Below are positions 8,614-16,691 of a stretch of 64,000 nucleotides of DNA, in pieces (the first letter of the stretch is position 1; every line of letters begins with the position of its first letter). The notes under the pieces were generated by a model. It saw only the letters and a list, made by a program, of their open reading frames with translations. It was not told where the DNA came from and did no database searches. A program made the position numbers and the translations under genes. This DNA is from Mesorhizobium sp. ES1-4. GTDB lineage: Bacteria > Pseudomonadota > Alphaproteobacteria > Rhizobiales > Rhizobiaceae. The stretch is from positions 59,763 to 123,762 of the forward strand of contig NZ_JAIUGV010000017.1 in NCBI RefSeq assembly GCF_020164745.1, read 5' to 3'.

Positions 8614-9621
8614 TCAGCGCCTCTGCGCGGACCGACTGCTTTGGAGCAGAAGCGCTCCGATGATGATGCCGCCCTGGATGACGCTGCGCAGGCCCTGCGA
8701 CAGGCTCATGATCGTGATCACGGTCGAAAGCGTGCTCAAGAAAAACGCGCCCGCCAGCGTGCCCAGATAGATGCCGGCTCCGCCGGTGACGCGGGCGCCA
8801 CCGATCACCACGGCCGCGATGGTCGGCATCAACAGCGCGTTGCCCATGTCCAGCGTCGCGCTCGAGGAGTAGCCGGCGAGCAGGATGCCGGCTATTCCCG
8901 CGCACAGCCCGCTGGCCCCATAGACGGCGATGGTCAGCATCGTGGTCGGAAGCCCGAGTACACGCGCGGCGCCGGGACTGCTGCCCATGGCATAGAGCTT
9001 GCGGCCTCCGGCGGTGCCGTTCTGGACCAGCGTCGCGAGTACGGCAAAGAGGATCAGGAACCAGACCGGCAGCGGCAGGCCGAGCCAGCTCCCGCTCATG
9101 AACTGCTGCAAGGCGGGCGCGACCGCCTGCTGCGAGCTGCCCGCCGTGAGCGCCAGCCCGACGCCGAAGAAGGTCGTGCCCGACGAAAGCGTCATGATGA
9201 ATGGCGGCAGCTTGGCCACGGCAACGCCGATGCCGTTGATCACGCCGATCGCCGTGCAACAGGCGAGCGCGGTCGGCAGAGCGTAAATCAGCATGTCGTC
9301 GCTGCCCCGCGTCATGCCGGCGATGATCATCCCGCCGATGCCCATCACGACGCCGATCGAGAGGTCGATGCCACCCGTCAGGATGACGAGCCCCTGGCCA
9401 AACGAAGCCACGACGAGGAAGATCGACGTGATCAGGATGGCGTTGAGCTGGTTGAGCGAGCCGAATTCCGAGTTGACCAGCTTCATGCTGACGATCAGCG
9501 CGACGGTGGCCAGCAGCACCAGCGCCGCCGGCCTGGCGTCGGAGCGCAGCCACTGCCGCGCGACAGATTTCTCGAACCCGGCGATATCGTCGACGGCTGT
9601 GGTCTGCTTGTTCTGTATCAC
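8614..9621 (-). CDS. ABC transporter permease, RbsC-like
   Basis: Inner-membrane permease of 335 residues with about eight to ten hydrophobic helices. It carries the conserved GGIDLSIGVVMGIGGM segment early and VIGGARVTGGAGIYLGTLAG late, both typical of ribose-type permeases. It overlaps the upstream permease gene by 4 bp (ATGA), which indicates translational coupling. Together the two make a heterodimeric channel. It is in the operon with the binding protein, ATPase, DUF3830 and hydantoinase. Confidence 0.9.
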   Translation of the reverse strand: MIQNKQTTAVDDIAGFEKSVARQWLRSDARPAALVLLATVALIVSMKLVNSEFGSLNQLNAILITSIFLVVASFGQGLVILTGGIDLSIGVVMGIGGMIIAGMTRGSDDMLIYALPTALACCTAIGVINGIGVAVAKLPPFIMTLSSGTTFFGVGLALTAGSSQQAVAPALQQFMSGSWLGLPLPVWFLILFAVLATLVQNGTAGGRKLYAMGSSPGAARVLGLPTTMLTIAVYGASGLCAGIAGILLAGYSSSATLDMGNALLMPTIAAVVIGGARVTGGAGIYLGTLAGAFFLSTLSTVITIMSLSQGLRSVIQGGIIIGALLLQSSRSAQRR

Positions 9622-10589
9622 GCGGGTCTCCTCAGTGCGATCCGTGCCACAAGCGACGAAAGCTGGCCGAAGAAGATCGCGGCAATCATGATCAACCCGT
9701 TGAAAATGTTGGTGTAGAATTCAGCGACGCCGATCGCGAACAGCATCTTCTGCATCACCGTCAGGATGCCCACTCCGATGAGCGAGCCGAGCACGCCGCC
9801 ACGCCCGCCCACGAGCGACGTCCCGCCGATGGCGACGGCGGCGAACATGTAAAGCAGGAAGGAATCGCTTATGCGCGGGTCGCCAGACCCAATCTCGGCG
9901 CTGTAGACGAAACCCGCCCCGCCGTAGCAAAGCCCGGCGAGCACGAACGCGATGAACTTGGTCGTAGGAACGTTCAGGCCCGAGAGGCGCGAGGCGACGG
10001 GGTCGGCGCCCACGGCATAGACGGCGAGCCCCCACCTGGTGTTCTTCAAGAAGGTCCATGCCAGCGCAAGCGCCACGAACATGATGCCGGCGATCGGGAT
10101 GCCCAAGAGATCGCCCGTCACGCCGGAGATGATCGCGTCGGCAACCTCGCCGCCGGGCGCCGGCAGGATGATCAGCGCTATGCCCTGGCACACGATCAGC
10201 GAGCCGATCGTCACCGCCAGCGACTGCAGCCCGAGCATGGCTATCAGATAGGCGTTGATCGCGCCGACGAGCAGCCCCGCCAGAAGCACGAGGCCAAGGG
10301 TTCCCATGCTGCCCGGGGCGCCCATGCTCAGCGTCGCGGCCATGACGTTGCAGATAGCGACGACGCCGGCGCCCGACAGGTCGAATTCACCGGTCAGCAC
10401 GACGATCGTCAGGCCGGTCGCGGCCAAAGCGAGCACGATCGCGTTGTTCAAGAGATTGCTGATCCCGAAGCTAGTCAGCGCCGACGGCTCGTAAGCGGCA
10501 TAGATGCCGAGCATCAGGATGAGCAGCAGGATCGCCGGCAAGGCGCCGCCGCCCAATCGCCTGTACCATGGCGAAGCCTGAGCCATCAT
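9618..10589 (-). CDS. ABC transporter permease, RbsC-like (second subunit)
   Basis: Second inner-membrane permease, 323 residues, paralogous to its neighbour. It has VVLTGEFDLSGAGVVAICNV near residue 65 and IGGTSLVGGRGGVLGSLIG near 245, the matching family segments. Overlaps the ATPase gene upstream (10586) and the next permease downstream (9621) by 4 bp each, a tightly coupled operon. Two different permeases rather than one homodimer is common in the branch of this family that imports nucleosides or other non-sugars. Confidence 0.9.
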   Translation of the reverse strand: MMAQASPWYRRLGGGALPAILLLILMLGIYAAYEPSALTSFGISNLLNNAIVLALAATGLTIVVLTGEFDLSGAGVVAICNVMAATLSMGAPGSMGTLGLVLLAGLLVGAINAYLIAMLGLQSLAVTIGSLIVCQGIALIILPAPGGEVADAIISGVTGDLLGIPIAGIMFVALALAWTFLKNTRWGLAVYAVGADPVASRLSGLNVPTTKFIAFVLAGLCYGGAGFVYSAEIGSGDPRISDSFLLYMFAAVAIGGTSLVGGRGGVLGSLIGVGILTVMQKMLFAIGVAEFYTNIFNGLIMIAAIFFGQLSSLVARIALRRPA

Positions 10590-12130
10590 CGAGCATCCTT
10601 CTGGCTGACGGCGGCCAAGCCGGCATCCGGCCGCGGCTTGAAACCCGATGCGATGGACAGAAGCCGATCCTGCGACAGCTCCTCGCGACGCAGGTCGCCG
10701 GCGATCGCGTTGCGGTACATGACAAGGCAGCGGTCGCAGAGATGGACCAGTTCATCGAGCTCGGTCGAACAGAACAGCACCGAGCCGCCGTTGCGGACGA
10801 AAGCCGCCATCATGGCGTAGATATTCTGCTTGGCTCCGACGTCGACGCCGCGCGTGGGGTCGAACAGAAGCAGGCATTTGGCGCCGCTGATGAGGGCGCG
10901 CGCCAGGATCGCCTTCTGCTGGTTGCCGCCCGACAGCGTCCCAATGCCGTAGCCTAGGAAGCGCTCCGACAGATTGACTGACGGCGTGACGACACTGACA
11001 GCGCGACGTTCGGCATTGCGGTTCACGAGGCCGAAACGGGTGATGCTGTCGATGACTGGCATCGAAATATTGGCCATCGTCGTCAGGTCGCTGAAAATGC
11101 CTTCGGATTTCCTTTCCTCCGGCACCAGCGCGACGCCATGCTTCAGCGCCTCTCGCGGCGAGCGAATGGCAACGTCGACGCCGTCCACCGAGATCGTGCC
11201 GGCTTCCACCGGGGACAAACCGATCAGGGCCTTGAACAGGCTCGACTGGCCGTGCCCTTCCAACCCCGCGACGCCAAGGCATTCGCCGGGCGCGAGCTTG
11301 AAGCTTACATCCTCGACACCCGGTCCCTTTAGATTGCGCACCTCGAGCCGGGGCGCCCCGCCGACCCGGATGGCGGGCGCCCTGCTGACGAACGTCTCGA
11401 CAACCGAGCGCCCGGCCATATTAGTGAAGATCTCGTCGTTGGACATGGACTCGACGTCGCTGTCCATGACCTTGCGCCCGTTTCGAAGGATGACGCAGCG
11501 GCTGCAGAGGCGGCGAATCTCGTCCAGCTTGTGGCTGATGTAGAGGATCGAAGTCCCCTCTGCGACCGCCTTGTCGATCAGACCGAACAGCCATTCACGA
11601 TCAGACAGGGCGGCGGTCGGCTCGTCGAGAAGCAGCACGGACGGCCTGCGCTGCAGCGCGCGCACGATCTCGATGCGCTGGCGCATGCCCAAAGGGAGGT
11701 CGCCGACCAGGACGGACGGCTTGATATCGCGAACGCCATGCTCTTCAAGAATCTCGACCGCCCGCTGCTCGAGCTTGCGGGTCGGCACTAGACCCAGCCC
11801 GTTCCGCTCCGGATGCGGCAGGAATAGGTTCACAACCACGGAGAGCGTCGGAACAAGGCTGAGCTCCTGAAACGCAGTGGATACCCCTCGGCGGTTGCCC
11901 TCGACGATCGACCGCGGACGGTAAGGCTCGCCGTTAAGCAGGATCTCGCCGGTATCCGGCCTGATCACCCCGCTTATGCATTTGACGAGGGTCGACTTGC
12001 CAGCCCCGTTCTCGCCGAGGAGCCCGCAGACCTGTCCGCGCTCCAACTGAAACGATACGTCCTGAAGGGCGGTCGTCGCCCCATAGCGCTTGCTGATCGC
12101 ATTTACCTGGAGAGCGGGGGACAAGGTCAA
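10586..12130 (-). CDS. ABC transporter ATP-binding protein, two-domain RbsA-like
   Basis: Tandem-domain ATPase of about 514 residues. The frame is open upstream to 12361, but the family start falls near ALQVNAISKRYG; TTG at 12130 with AAGGCGGGG upstream fits best, though the exact start is uncertain. Domain 1 has intact Walker A (LLGENGAGKSTLVK) and LLLDEPTAALSD but a weak signature (LPLGMRQR). Domain 2 has the usual degenerate Walker A (GLEGHGQSSLFKAL), a good signature LSGGNQQKA, and a Walker B reading LLLFDPTRGVD in place of LDEPTRG. One competent site is normal in this family. First gene of the hydantoin-type operon. Confidence 0.86.
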   Translation of the reverse strand: MTLSPALQVNAISKRYGATTALQDVSFQLERGQVCGLLGENGAGKSTLVKCISGVIRPDTGEILLNGEPYRPRSIVEGNRRGVSTAFQELSLVPTLSVVVNLFLPHPERNGLGLVPTRKLEQRAVEILEEHGVRDIKPSVLVGDLPLGMRQRIEIVRALQRRPSVLLLDEPTAALSDREWLFGLIDKAVAEGTSILYISHKLDEIRRLCSRCVILRNGRKVMDSDVESMSNDEIFTNMAGRSVVETFVSRAPAIRVGGAPRLEVRNLKGPGVEDVSFKLAPGECLGVAGLEGHGQSSLFKALIGLSPVEAGTISVDGVDVAIRSPREALKHGVALVPEERKSEGIFSDLTTMANISMPVIDSITRFGLVNRNAERRAVSVVTPSVNLSERFLGYGIGTLSGGNQQKAILARALISGAKCLLLFDPTRGVDVGAKQNIYAMMAAFVRNGGSVLFCSTELDELVHLCDRCLVMYRNAIAGDLRREELSQDRLLSIASGFKPRPDAGLAAVSQKDAR

Positions 12131-12736
12131 ACCCCGCCTTGACGAACAACACGGGCACGAACAGCACAAACGCGTGCGAGACGGTTGCGGCCCGGGACAC
12201 CGGCACGATCCGACGACCCAAACTCGCGACTGCCAATACCAGGCAGCATGGCGCGATCCATCGCGCTCATCGGCACGCCAGCCATCTTGCACTTCCTCCA
12301 CAAGCTTCATCGCAGAGCGGACATGGCTGGTCCGCCCGGCTGACGGTTCACGCTTCCTCAAACAGCGAACCGCCGATCTCTATCGTGCCTTGGGCGTGTT
12401 ATATCCCATATTGTGCACAATGAATTTCTGCATTAGTTTGGCTCTTTGTCAACTCTCAAAGAGGCCTCGATCGAAATCCCTTAGGTGACCTGGGCAGGCC
12501 ACGAGCACCACGGATGCACGTCCAAGCGGATATCCACGCCGGTGCATCGACCGCGCGTGGAGCACGGTTCACCTTGGTGCGAAACACGCCTATACGGACA
12601 ACGATTCTGTAGCGCTCCGGAAATCCAAGGGCGTTGCGAGTCTAGCGTAGTGATTCGGCGAAGAGCCTCAAACGGAGAGACCTGAATTCGTGAAGGCTCT
12701 TTTTGAGAAACACTCAAGACAGCAAGGTAAGGCACC
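12131..12736. other. divergent regulatory region between importer operon and GntR gene
   Basis: About 600 bases without a supported gene, between the minus-strand operon start and the plus-strand GntR gene. It holds the palindrome at 12410-12421 described separately. From 12480 to 12700 there is no coherent coding pattern on either strand. Both promoters must lie here. Confidence 0.55.
12410..12421. promoter_or_regulatory. putative GntR operator
   Basis: Perfect 12-base palindrome ATTGTGCACAAT in the divergent region between the importer ATPase gene and the GntR gene. FCD-domain GntR regulators commonly bind short palindromes of the TTGTNNACAA type, so this is a fair candidate for the site of the protein encoded at 12737. 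Only one copy was seen. Confidence 0.45.
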
Positions 12737-13471
12737 GTGGAACGCACACTTAGCCGATTTGAAAAGTCACACGGAAGGACAGAAGTAGAGATTCGCAAGC
12801 GTATACTTCAGGCGATATTTGAGCAAAGACTGCCTCCGGGCGAGAAAATAACCGAAGAGCAGCTCGCGACTACGTTCGATGTCAGCCGCACGGTCGTGCG
12901 CCAGGCCATGGCTCGCCTTGCTCAAGACGGTATCCTGGTGAAATCCCCCAACATCGGATCAACCATCGCGGCGCCAACCAAGAAGGAAGCCCGCGACATC
13001 CTTGCCGTGCGCCGCATGGTCGAGCCCGACATCGTCAGGATCCTTGCAAGCGCACCTTCCAGACAGGACCTCATTGTCCGACTGGATCAGCATCTGGCCA
13101 GGGAAGACGAAGCCAGGCGCACTAACAGCCGGGGGACGCAGGTCGGGCTGTCCGGTGAATTTCATCTTCTGCTCGCGGAAATGGCAGGGAACCGCATCCT
13201 GGTGCGTTTGATGAACCAGCTCCAGGCGCTGACCTGCCTGGCCATCCTTTTGTATGCGGGCCGCGACGAGGCCTGTCCGCCCGAAGAACACAGCCGCATC
13301 GTGCGCGCCATCGCGGAGGGAGACCACGCGGCGGCCGAAAAAGAGATGTTGAGCCACCTACGCCATGTCGAACAGGACATGAATCTCGAGCGCGGCGTCG
13401 ACACCGCAAGCTTTACGGCATCAATCGAGTGGCTGCGGGGACATGCAACGGCCGCAAACGAAAAAGGGTGA
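12737..13471 (+). CDS. GntR-family regulator (FCD type)
   Basis: DNA-binding regulator of 244 residues. A winged helix at about residues 15-80 carries the GntR pattern (PPGEKITEEQLATTFDVSR, then VVRQAMARLAQDGIL), followed by an all-helical FCD ligand domain with metal-site residues (HLARED, EFHLLLAEMAGN, HSRIVRAI). The start is GTG at 12737 with AAGGTAAGG upstream. It is divergent from the importer-hydantoinase operon and upstream of the carbamoylase pseudogene, so it probably controls both in response to a carbamoyl amino acid or similar acid; that ligand is inference. Confidence 0.88.
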   Translation: MERTLSRFEKSHGRTEVEIRKRILQAIFEQRLPPGEKITEEQLATTFDVSRTVVRQAMARLAQDGILVKSPNIGSTIAAPTKKEARDILAVRRMVEPDIVRILASAPSRQDLIVRLDQHLAREDEARRTNSRGTQVGLSGEFHLLLAEMAGNRILVRLMNQLQALTCLAILLYAGRDEACPPEEHSRIVRAIAEGDHAAAEKEMLSHLRHVEQDMNLERGVDTASFTASIEWLRGHATAANEKG

Positions 13472-13605
13472 CTGCCAAGGTGGATTCAGCGTTTGACCAC
13501 ATCGCGCCGATCCGCTTTGACTGTTTGTTGTTACGCGACCCCGAACGGAAAGTCGCCTGGCAAGAATCGCGCTGCGTTTGCCTAAAGGAGAACAACACGT
13601 CTCCC

Positions 13606-14204
13606 ATGGTCAAAGCCGCATCGGCGCAAATGGGGCCGAGCGCCAGTGTCCATACCCGCAATGAGACGGTTTGCCGCCTGCTGGCGATGATGCGCGAAGC
13701 AAAAGGAAGGGGCGCCGAACTTGTGGTGCTTCCCGAACATACCTCCCGACCTTTCCCCGCAGGGTGATCGAGAACGAGGCCGAACTCGCCAGCTATTACG
13801 AGCACGACACGCCGGGACCGGAAACCGCACCGCTTTTCGAGGAGTCCAGAGAACTCGGATCGGCTTGTACGTCAGCTATGCCAAACTGATGACGAAAGCC
13901 GCAGGAAGTGGCGCTTCAACACCTCCATCGTCATCGTCGATTGCAATGGCGAGATCATCGGGAAATACCGCAAGGTACATCTGCCCCGGTCATGGCGAGC
14001 CTCAGCCAGAGCGAGCCATCAACATCTGGAGAAACGTTATTTCGAGCCCCGCAATCTGCGCTTTGGTGTCTGACGGGCTTCGGCAGAGTGGTCGGCATGT
14101 GCATCCGCAACCATCGCCTCTGGCCCGCATCCTATCGTGTCATGGGTCTCTAAGGCGTGGAACTGATCATGCTGGGGTACGATACTCAAGGAACCCATTG
14201 CCAG
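13606..14204 (+). pseudogene. decayed N-carbamoyl-D-amino acid amidohydrolase
   Basis: Remnant of a nitrilase-fold D-carbamoylase. The ATG at 13606 has AAAGGAG upstream and the product starts MVKAASAQMGPSASVHTRNE. Successive matches to the family run through three frames: VVLPEHT, then NEAELASYYEHDTPGPE, then YVSYAKL, then RFNTSIVIVDCNGEIIGKYR, LEKRYFEP and GMCIRNHRLWPASYRVMGL, ending near LIMLGYDTQGTH. At least three frameshifts are needed. The catalytic Cys position (usually ICND) reads IRNH, and the C-terminal third is gone. With the hydantoinase at 5371 it once gave a complete D-hydantoin to D-amino acid route. Confidence 0.8.
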
Positions 14205-14281
14205 TAAATGGACTATTAGACTGCACAGTTTGGGCGTTGCTGTCGGTGAGAGCCGAAAGTTGAACAAGGAGGTGCTTCGTT

Positions 14282-15004
14282 ATGACAATGGATGGTGTGC
14301 GCGCTCTGGTTTTCGACGTCTTCGGCACTGTTGTCGACTGGCGCAGCGGTGTGGCCCGCGACGCTGAAACGTTCTTGAAGCGGCATGGTGCAGGATCGGT
14401 CAGTCCGACAGCTTTCGCTGATGCTTGGCGTCGCCGATACTCCCCAGCGATGGAGGAGATACGAAATGGCCGGCGGCCCTTTGAACGGTTAGACGTGCTG
14501 CATCGGGAGAATCTGGAAGCCGTTCTGCCAGAATTCGGGATCGCCCCGGCTTCGGTGCCAGCTGCGGAGCTGGACGAACTGAGCCGAGCTTGGCACCGAT
14601 TGGACCCCTGGCCGGACGCGGTGGCCGGCCTCACACGGCTGAAGGCGCGCTATATCATCGCGCCGCTCTCGAACGGCAACATCGCTCTGATGCTCAATAT
14701 GGCAAAGCGTAGCGGCATTCCGTGGGACGCGATCCTCGGTGCCGAGGTCGTGAAAGCGTACAAGCCGGCGCCTGAAGCCTATCTTCGCACAGCTGATGTC
14801 CTGGCGATGAGGTCGAATGAGATCTGTCTTGTGGCTGCCCATAATGGAGATCTGGCAGCAGCGCGGGCATGCGGACTGCGAACTGCCTTTGTCTTCCGTC
14901 CTACCGAGCACGGATCAGGCCAGACGACAGACCTGCACCCTGTCCAGGATTGGGATATGGTGATCGGCGACTTCCTTGAGATGGCTGAACGACTTCAGGT
15001 GTAG
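14282..15004 (+). CDS. HAD-superfamily hydrolase, haloacid dehalogenase type II-like
   Basis: Soluble HAD hydrolase of 240 residues. The nucleophile Asp is in VFDVFGTVVDWRSG near residue 12; motif II is LSNGN near 125; the Lys is in EVVKAYKPAPEAY; the acidic motif IV is VAAHNGDLAAARACGL. The DWRSG after the nucleophile and the VAAHN motif are typical of (S)-2-haloacid dehalogenases. The start ATG at 14282 has AAGGAGG upstream. It follows the decayed carbamoylase, with no clear functional link. A halogenated substrate is not certain, as many such proteins act on other phospho- or halo-acids. Confidence 0.85.
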   Translation: MTMDGVRALVFDVFGTVVDWRSGVARDAETFLKRHGAGSVSPTAFADAWRRRYSPAMEEIRNGRRPFERLDVLHRENLEAVLPEFGIAPASVPAAELDELSRAWHRLDPWPDAVAGLTRLKARYIIAPLSNGNIALMLNMAKRSGIPWDAILGAEVVKAYKPAPEAYLRTADVLAMRSNEICLVAAHNGDLAAARACGLRTAFVFRPTEHGSGQTTDLHPVQDWDMVIGDFLEMAERLQV

Positions 15005-15026
15005 GGGTCATTAACGATGACCCTTT
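15005..15026 (+). terminator. hairpin after dehalogenase gene
   Basis: Inverted repeat GGGTCAT (15005-15011) and ATGACCC (15017-15023) with a 5-base loop, followed by TTT. It begins immediately after the stop codon of the dehalogenase gene and could act as a weak rho-independent terminator. Confidence 0.55.
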
Positions 15027-15059
15027 CGGAAACAGCTTATCGACCTTGGGTCAGGCGGC

Positions 15060-15182
15060 TTAGACGGCGTTGGCGAGCTTCGTGAGGTTGTGGGGCAATG
15101 CACTTTGTCGCCCCATGGCTGCTTACCTTCCTGATGCCTCGCAACAAGAACTGCCTGAACCCATTTGCTGTCTTGATGTGTC
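15060..15182 (-). pseudogene. C-terminal remnant of an IS1182-like transposase
   Basis: On the minus strand this short stretch encodes HIKTANGFRQFLLRG followed, after one frameshift, by LPHNLTKLANAV and a stop. This resembles the conserved C-terminal tail of IS1182-type transposases (FRQFLLRG, then HNL.KLA). The 5' boundary is the CTAG where the IS5 element inserted. The rest of the gene was not found to the right of the IS nest. Confidence 0.5.
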
Positions 15183-15261
15183 CTAGCAGGCTGTTGAAGA
15201 AGTGCTAGCACAGCTGTGGGGAGCGTGATTCACTGATCCCAGACTGATTTGGGATTGGTGG

Positions 15262-16368
15262 ATGCGCGGATCGGACGAGCGGACAGGCTCTCTTTTTTCA
15301 TATGTCGACCTTGAGGCACGTGTGCGGCGGGATCATCCGCTGCGTGCGATCCGAGCGATCGTCAATGCGGCGCTGGTTGAGATGGACGGCGACTTTGCGG
15401 TGCTTTATCCGCCAGGGTTCGGCCGCCCGTCGATAGCACCGGAGCGATTGCTACGTGCGATGCTGTTGCAGGCTTTCTACGGCATTCGTTCGGAGCGTCA
15501 GTTGATGGAGCGGATGGAGTTCGATCTTCTGTTCCGCTGGTTCGTGGGTCTGGGCGTTGATGATCCGGCCTGGGATCATTCGAGCTTCAGCAAGAACCGA
15601 GACCGTTTGCTGGAAGGCGAGATCGCGGCGAAGTTCTTGCGCGCGGTGCTTGCGCAGCCGAAGGTAAAGCGACTGTTGTCATCGGACCATTTCTCGGTGG
15701 ATGGAACGCTGATCGAAGCCTGGGCCTCGATCAAGAGCTTCCGCCGCAAGGATGGCGGCGACAATGATCCGGACGGTGCTGGCCGCAACGCCGAACGCGG
15801 CTTCCACAAGGAGAAGCGCTCCAACGACACGCACCAGAGCACGAGCGACCCGCAGGCGCGGCTCTACAAGAAGGGCGACGGTCAGCCGGCGAGGCTGTGC
15901 TACATGGGCCATGCGCTGATGGAGAACCGTCACGGGTTGGCTGTCGACGGCGGCGTCACCCAGGCAACGGGCACGGCCGAGCGGGAGGCCGCGCTCGCCA
16001 TGGTGGAGCGTCGGCCATCGCGGCGGCGCATCACGCTGGGTGCCGACAAGGCCTATGACGTGCGCGCTTTCATCAAGGACCTGCGCGAGCGCAAGGTCAC
16101 GCCGCACATCGCCGTCGACGGCCATCTGAGCAAAACTGGCAAGCCTCGTGTGACGGCCATCGATGACCGAACAAAACGCCATCCCGGCTATGATGTCAGC
16201 CAGCGCTGCCGCAAGCGGATCGAAGAGGTGTTCGGCTGGATCAAGTCATCCGCCGGCATGGCCAAGGTCAAGCTGCGGGGATGCGCCCGGGTGGGTGCCG
16301 CCTTCACCTTGAACCTGGCGGCCTACAACCTGATCCGCCTGCCCAAGCTGCTGGCAGCGCCGGCATGA
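15262..16368 (+). CDS. IS5-family transposase
   Basis: Intact DDE transposase of 368 residues. An N-terminal DUF772-type region (LYPPGFGRPSIAPERLLRAM) is followed by catalytic Asp in FSVDGTLIEAW (near residue 153), Asp in LGADKAYDVRAF (near 260) and Glu in RIEEVFGWIKSSAGM (near 325). The start ATG at 15262 lies about 60 bp inside the left repeat. The stop overlaps the start of the cargo gene by ATGA. The copy appears functional. Confidence 0.92.
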   Translation: MRGSDERTGSLFSYVDLEARVRRDHPLRAIRAIVNAALVEMDGDFAVLYPPGFGRPSIAPERLLRAMLLQAFYGIRSERQLMERMEFDLLFRWFVGLGVDDPAWDHSSFSKNRDRLLEGEIAAKFLRAVLAQPKVKRLLSSDHFSVDGTLIEAWASIKSFRRKDGGDNDPDGAGRNAERGFHKEKRSNDTHQSTSDPQARLYKKGDGQPARLCYMGHALMENRHGLAVDGGVTQATGTAEREAALAMVERRPSRRRITLGADKAYDVRAFIKDLRERKVTPHIAVDGHLSKTGKPRVTAIDDRTKRHPGYDVSQRCRKRIEEVFGWIKSSAGMAKVKLRGCARVGAAFTLNLAAYNLIRLPKLLAAPA

Positions 16369-16691
16369 GCCTCGTGGGGTGCTGGCGGATCGTTGCGATG
16401 CCCGACTATGTCGAGGACTATCCCGACATGGTCGAGCCCGCCTACATCCGCTTCGAAGCCAATGGTTCGGGCGAATTCGCTTTCGGCTGCGTCACCGGAC
16501 AGATCTTCGGTGCCGGCGATGGCAACCACGCCTCCTTCTCCTGGCAAGGCAACGACGAAATGGACGAGGCTCAGGGCGATGGTTGGGCCGAAATCCAACC
16601 CGATGGCTCCATCAGCGGACAAATCTGCTTCCATGGCGGCGATGAAGCAGACTTCATCGCTCGCAAGTGGGCTTCTTCAACAGCCTGCTAG
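16365..16691 (+). CDS. IS5-borne cargo protein of unknown function
   Basis: A 108-residue acidic protein beginning MSLVGCWRIVAMPDYVEDYP. The ATG overlaps the transposase stop (ATGA), so it is translationally coupled. The sequence alternates Gly-rich beta-like stretches (YIRFEANGSGEFAFG, ASFSWQGNDEMDEAQGDG, AEIQPDGSISGQICFHGGDE) and ends ASSTAC; the last residues are encoded by the right terminal repeat and the TAG stop by the CTAG target sequence. No membrane segment, signal or catalytic motif is recognised. Similar small genes are known behind transposases of this IS5 type, so it is a stable part of the element, not host DNA; its role is unknown. Confidence 0.75.
   Translation: MSLVGCWRIVAMPDYVEDYPDMVEPAYIRFEANGSGEFAFGCVTGQIFGAGDGNHASFSWQGNDEMDEAQGDGWAEIQPDGSISGQICFHGGDEADFIARKWASSTAC

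Larger units (their letters stand above)
15183..16691 (+). mobile_element. IS5-family insertion sequence with cargo gene
   Basis: Bounded by perfect inverted repeats CAGGCTGTTGAAGAAG (15187-15202) and its complement (16672-16687), each flanked outside by CTAG (15183-15186 and 16688-16691), the target duplication typical of part of the IS5 family. It contains a full transposase gene and a second small gene overlapping the transposase stop. The right CTAG was later used as target by an IS630 element, which starts at 16691. Confidence 0.88.

Noticed and set aside
7352..9553. A 733-codon minus-strand frame that reads from the permease region into the binding-protein gene
   Set aside because: The first part is out of frame with the real permease and has no signal; the binding protein has its own ATG at 8578 with a strong ribosome binding site and signal peptide.
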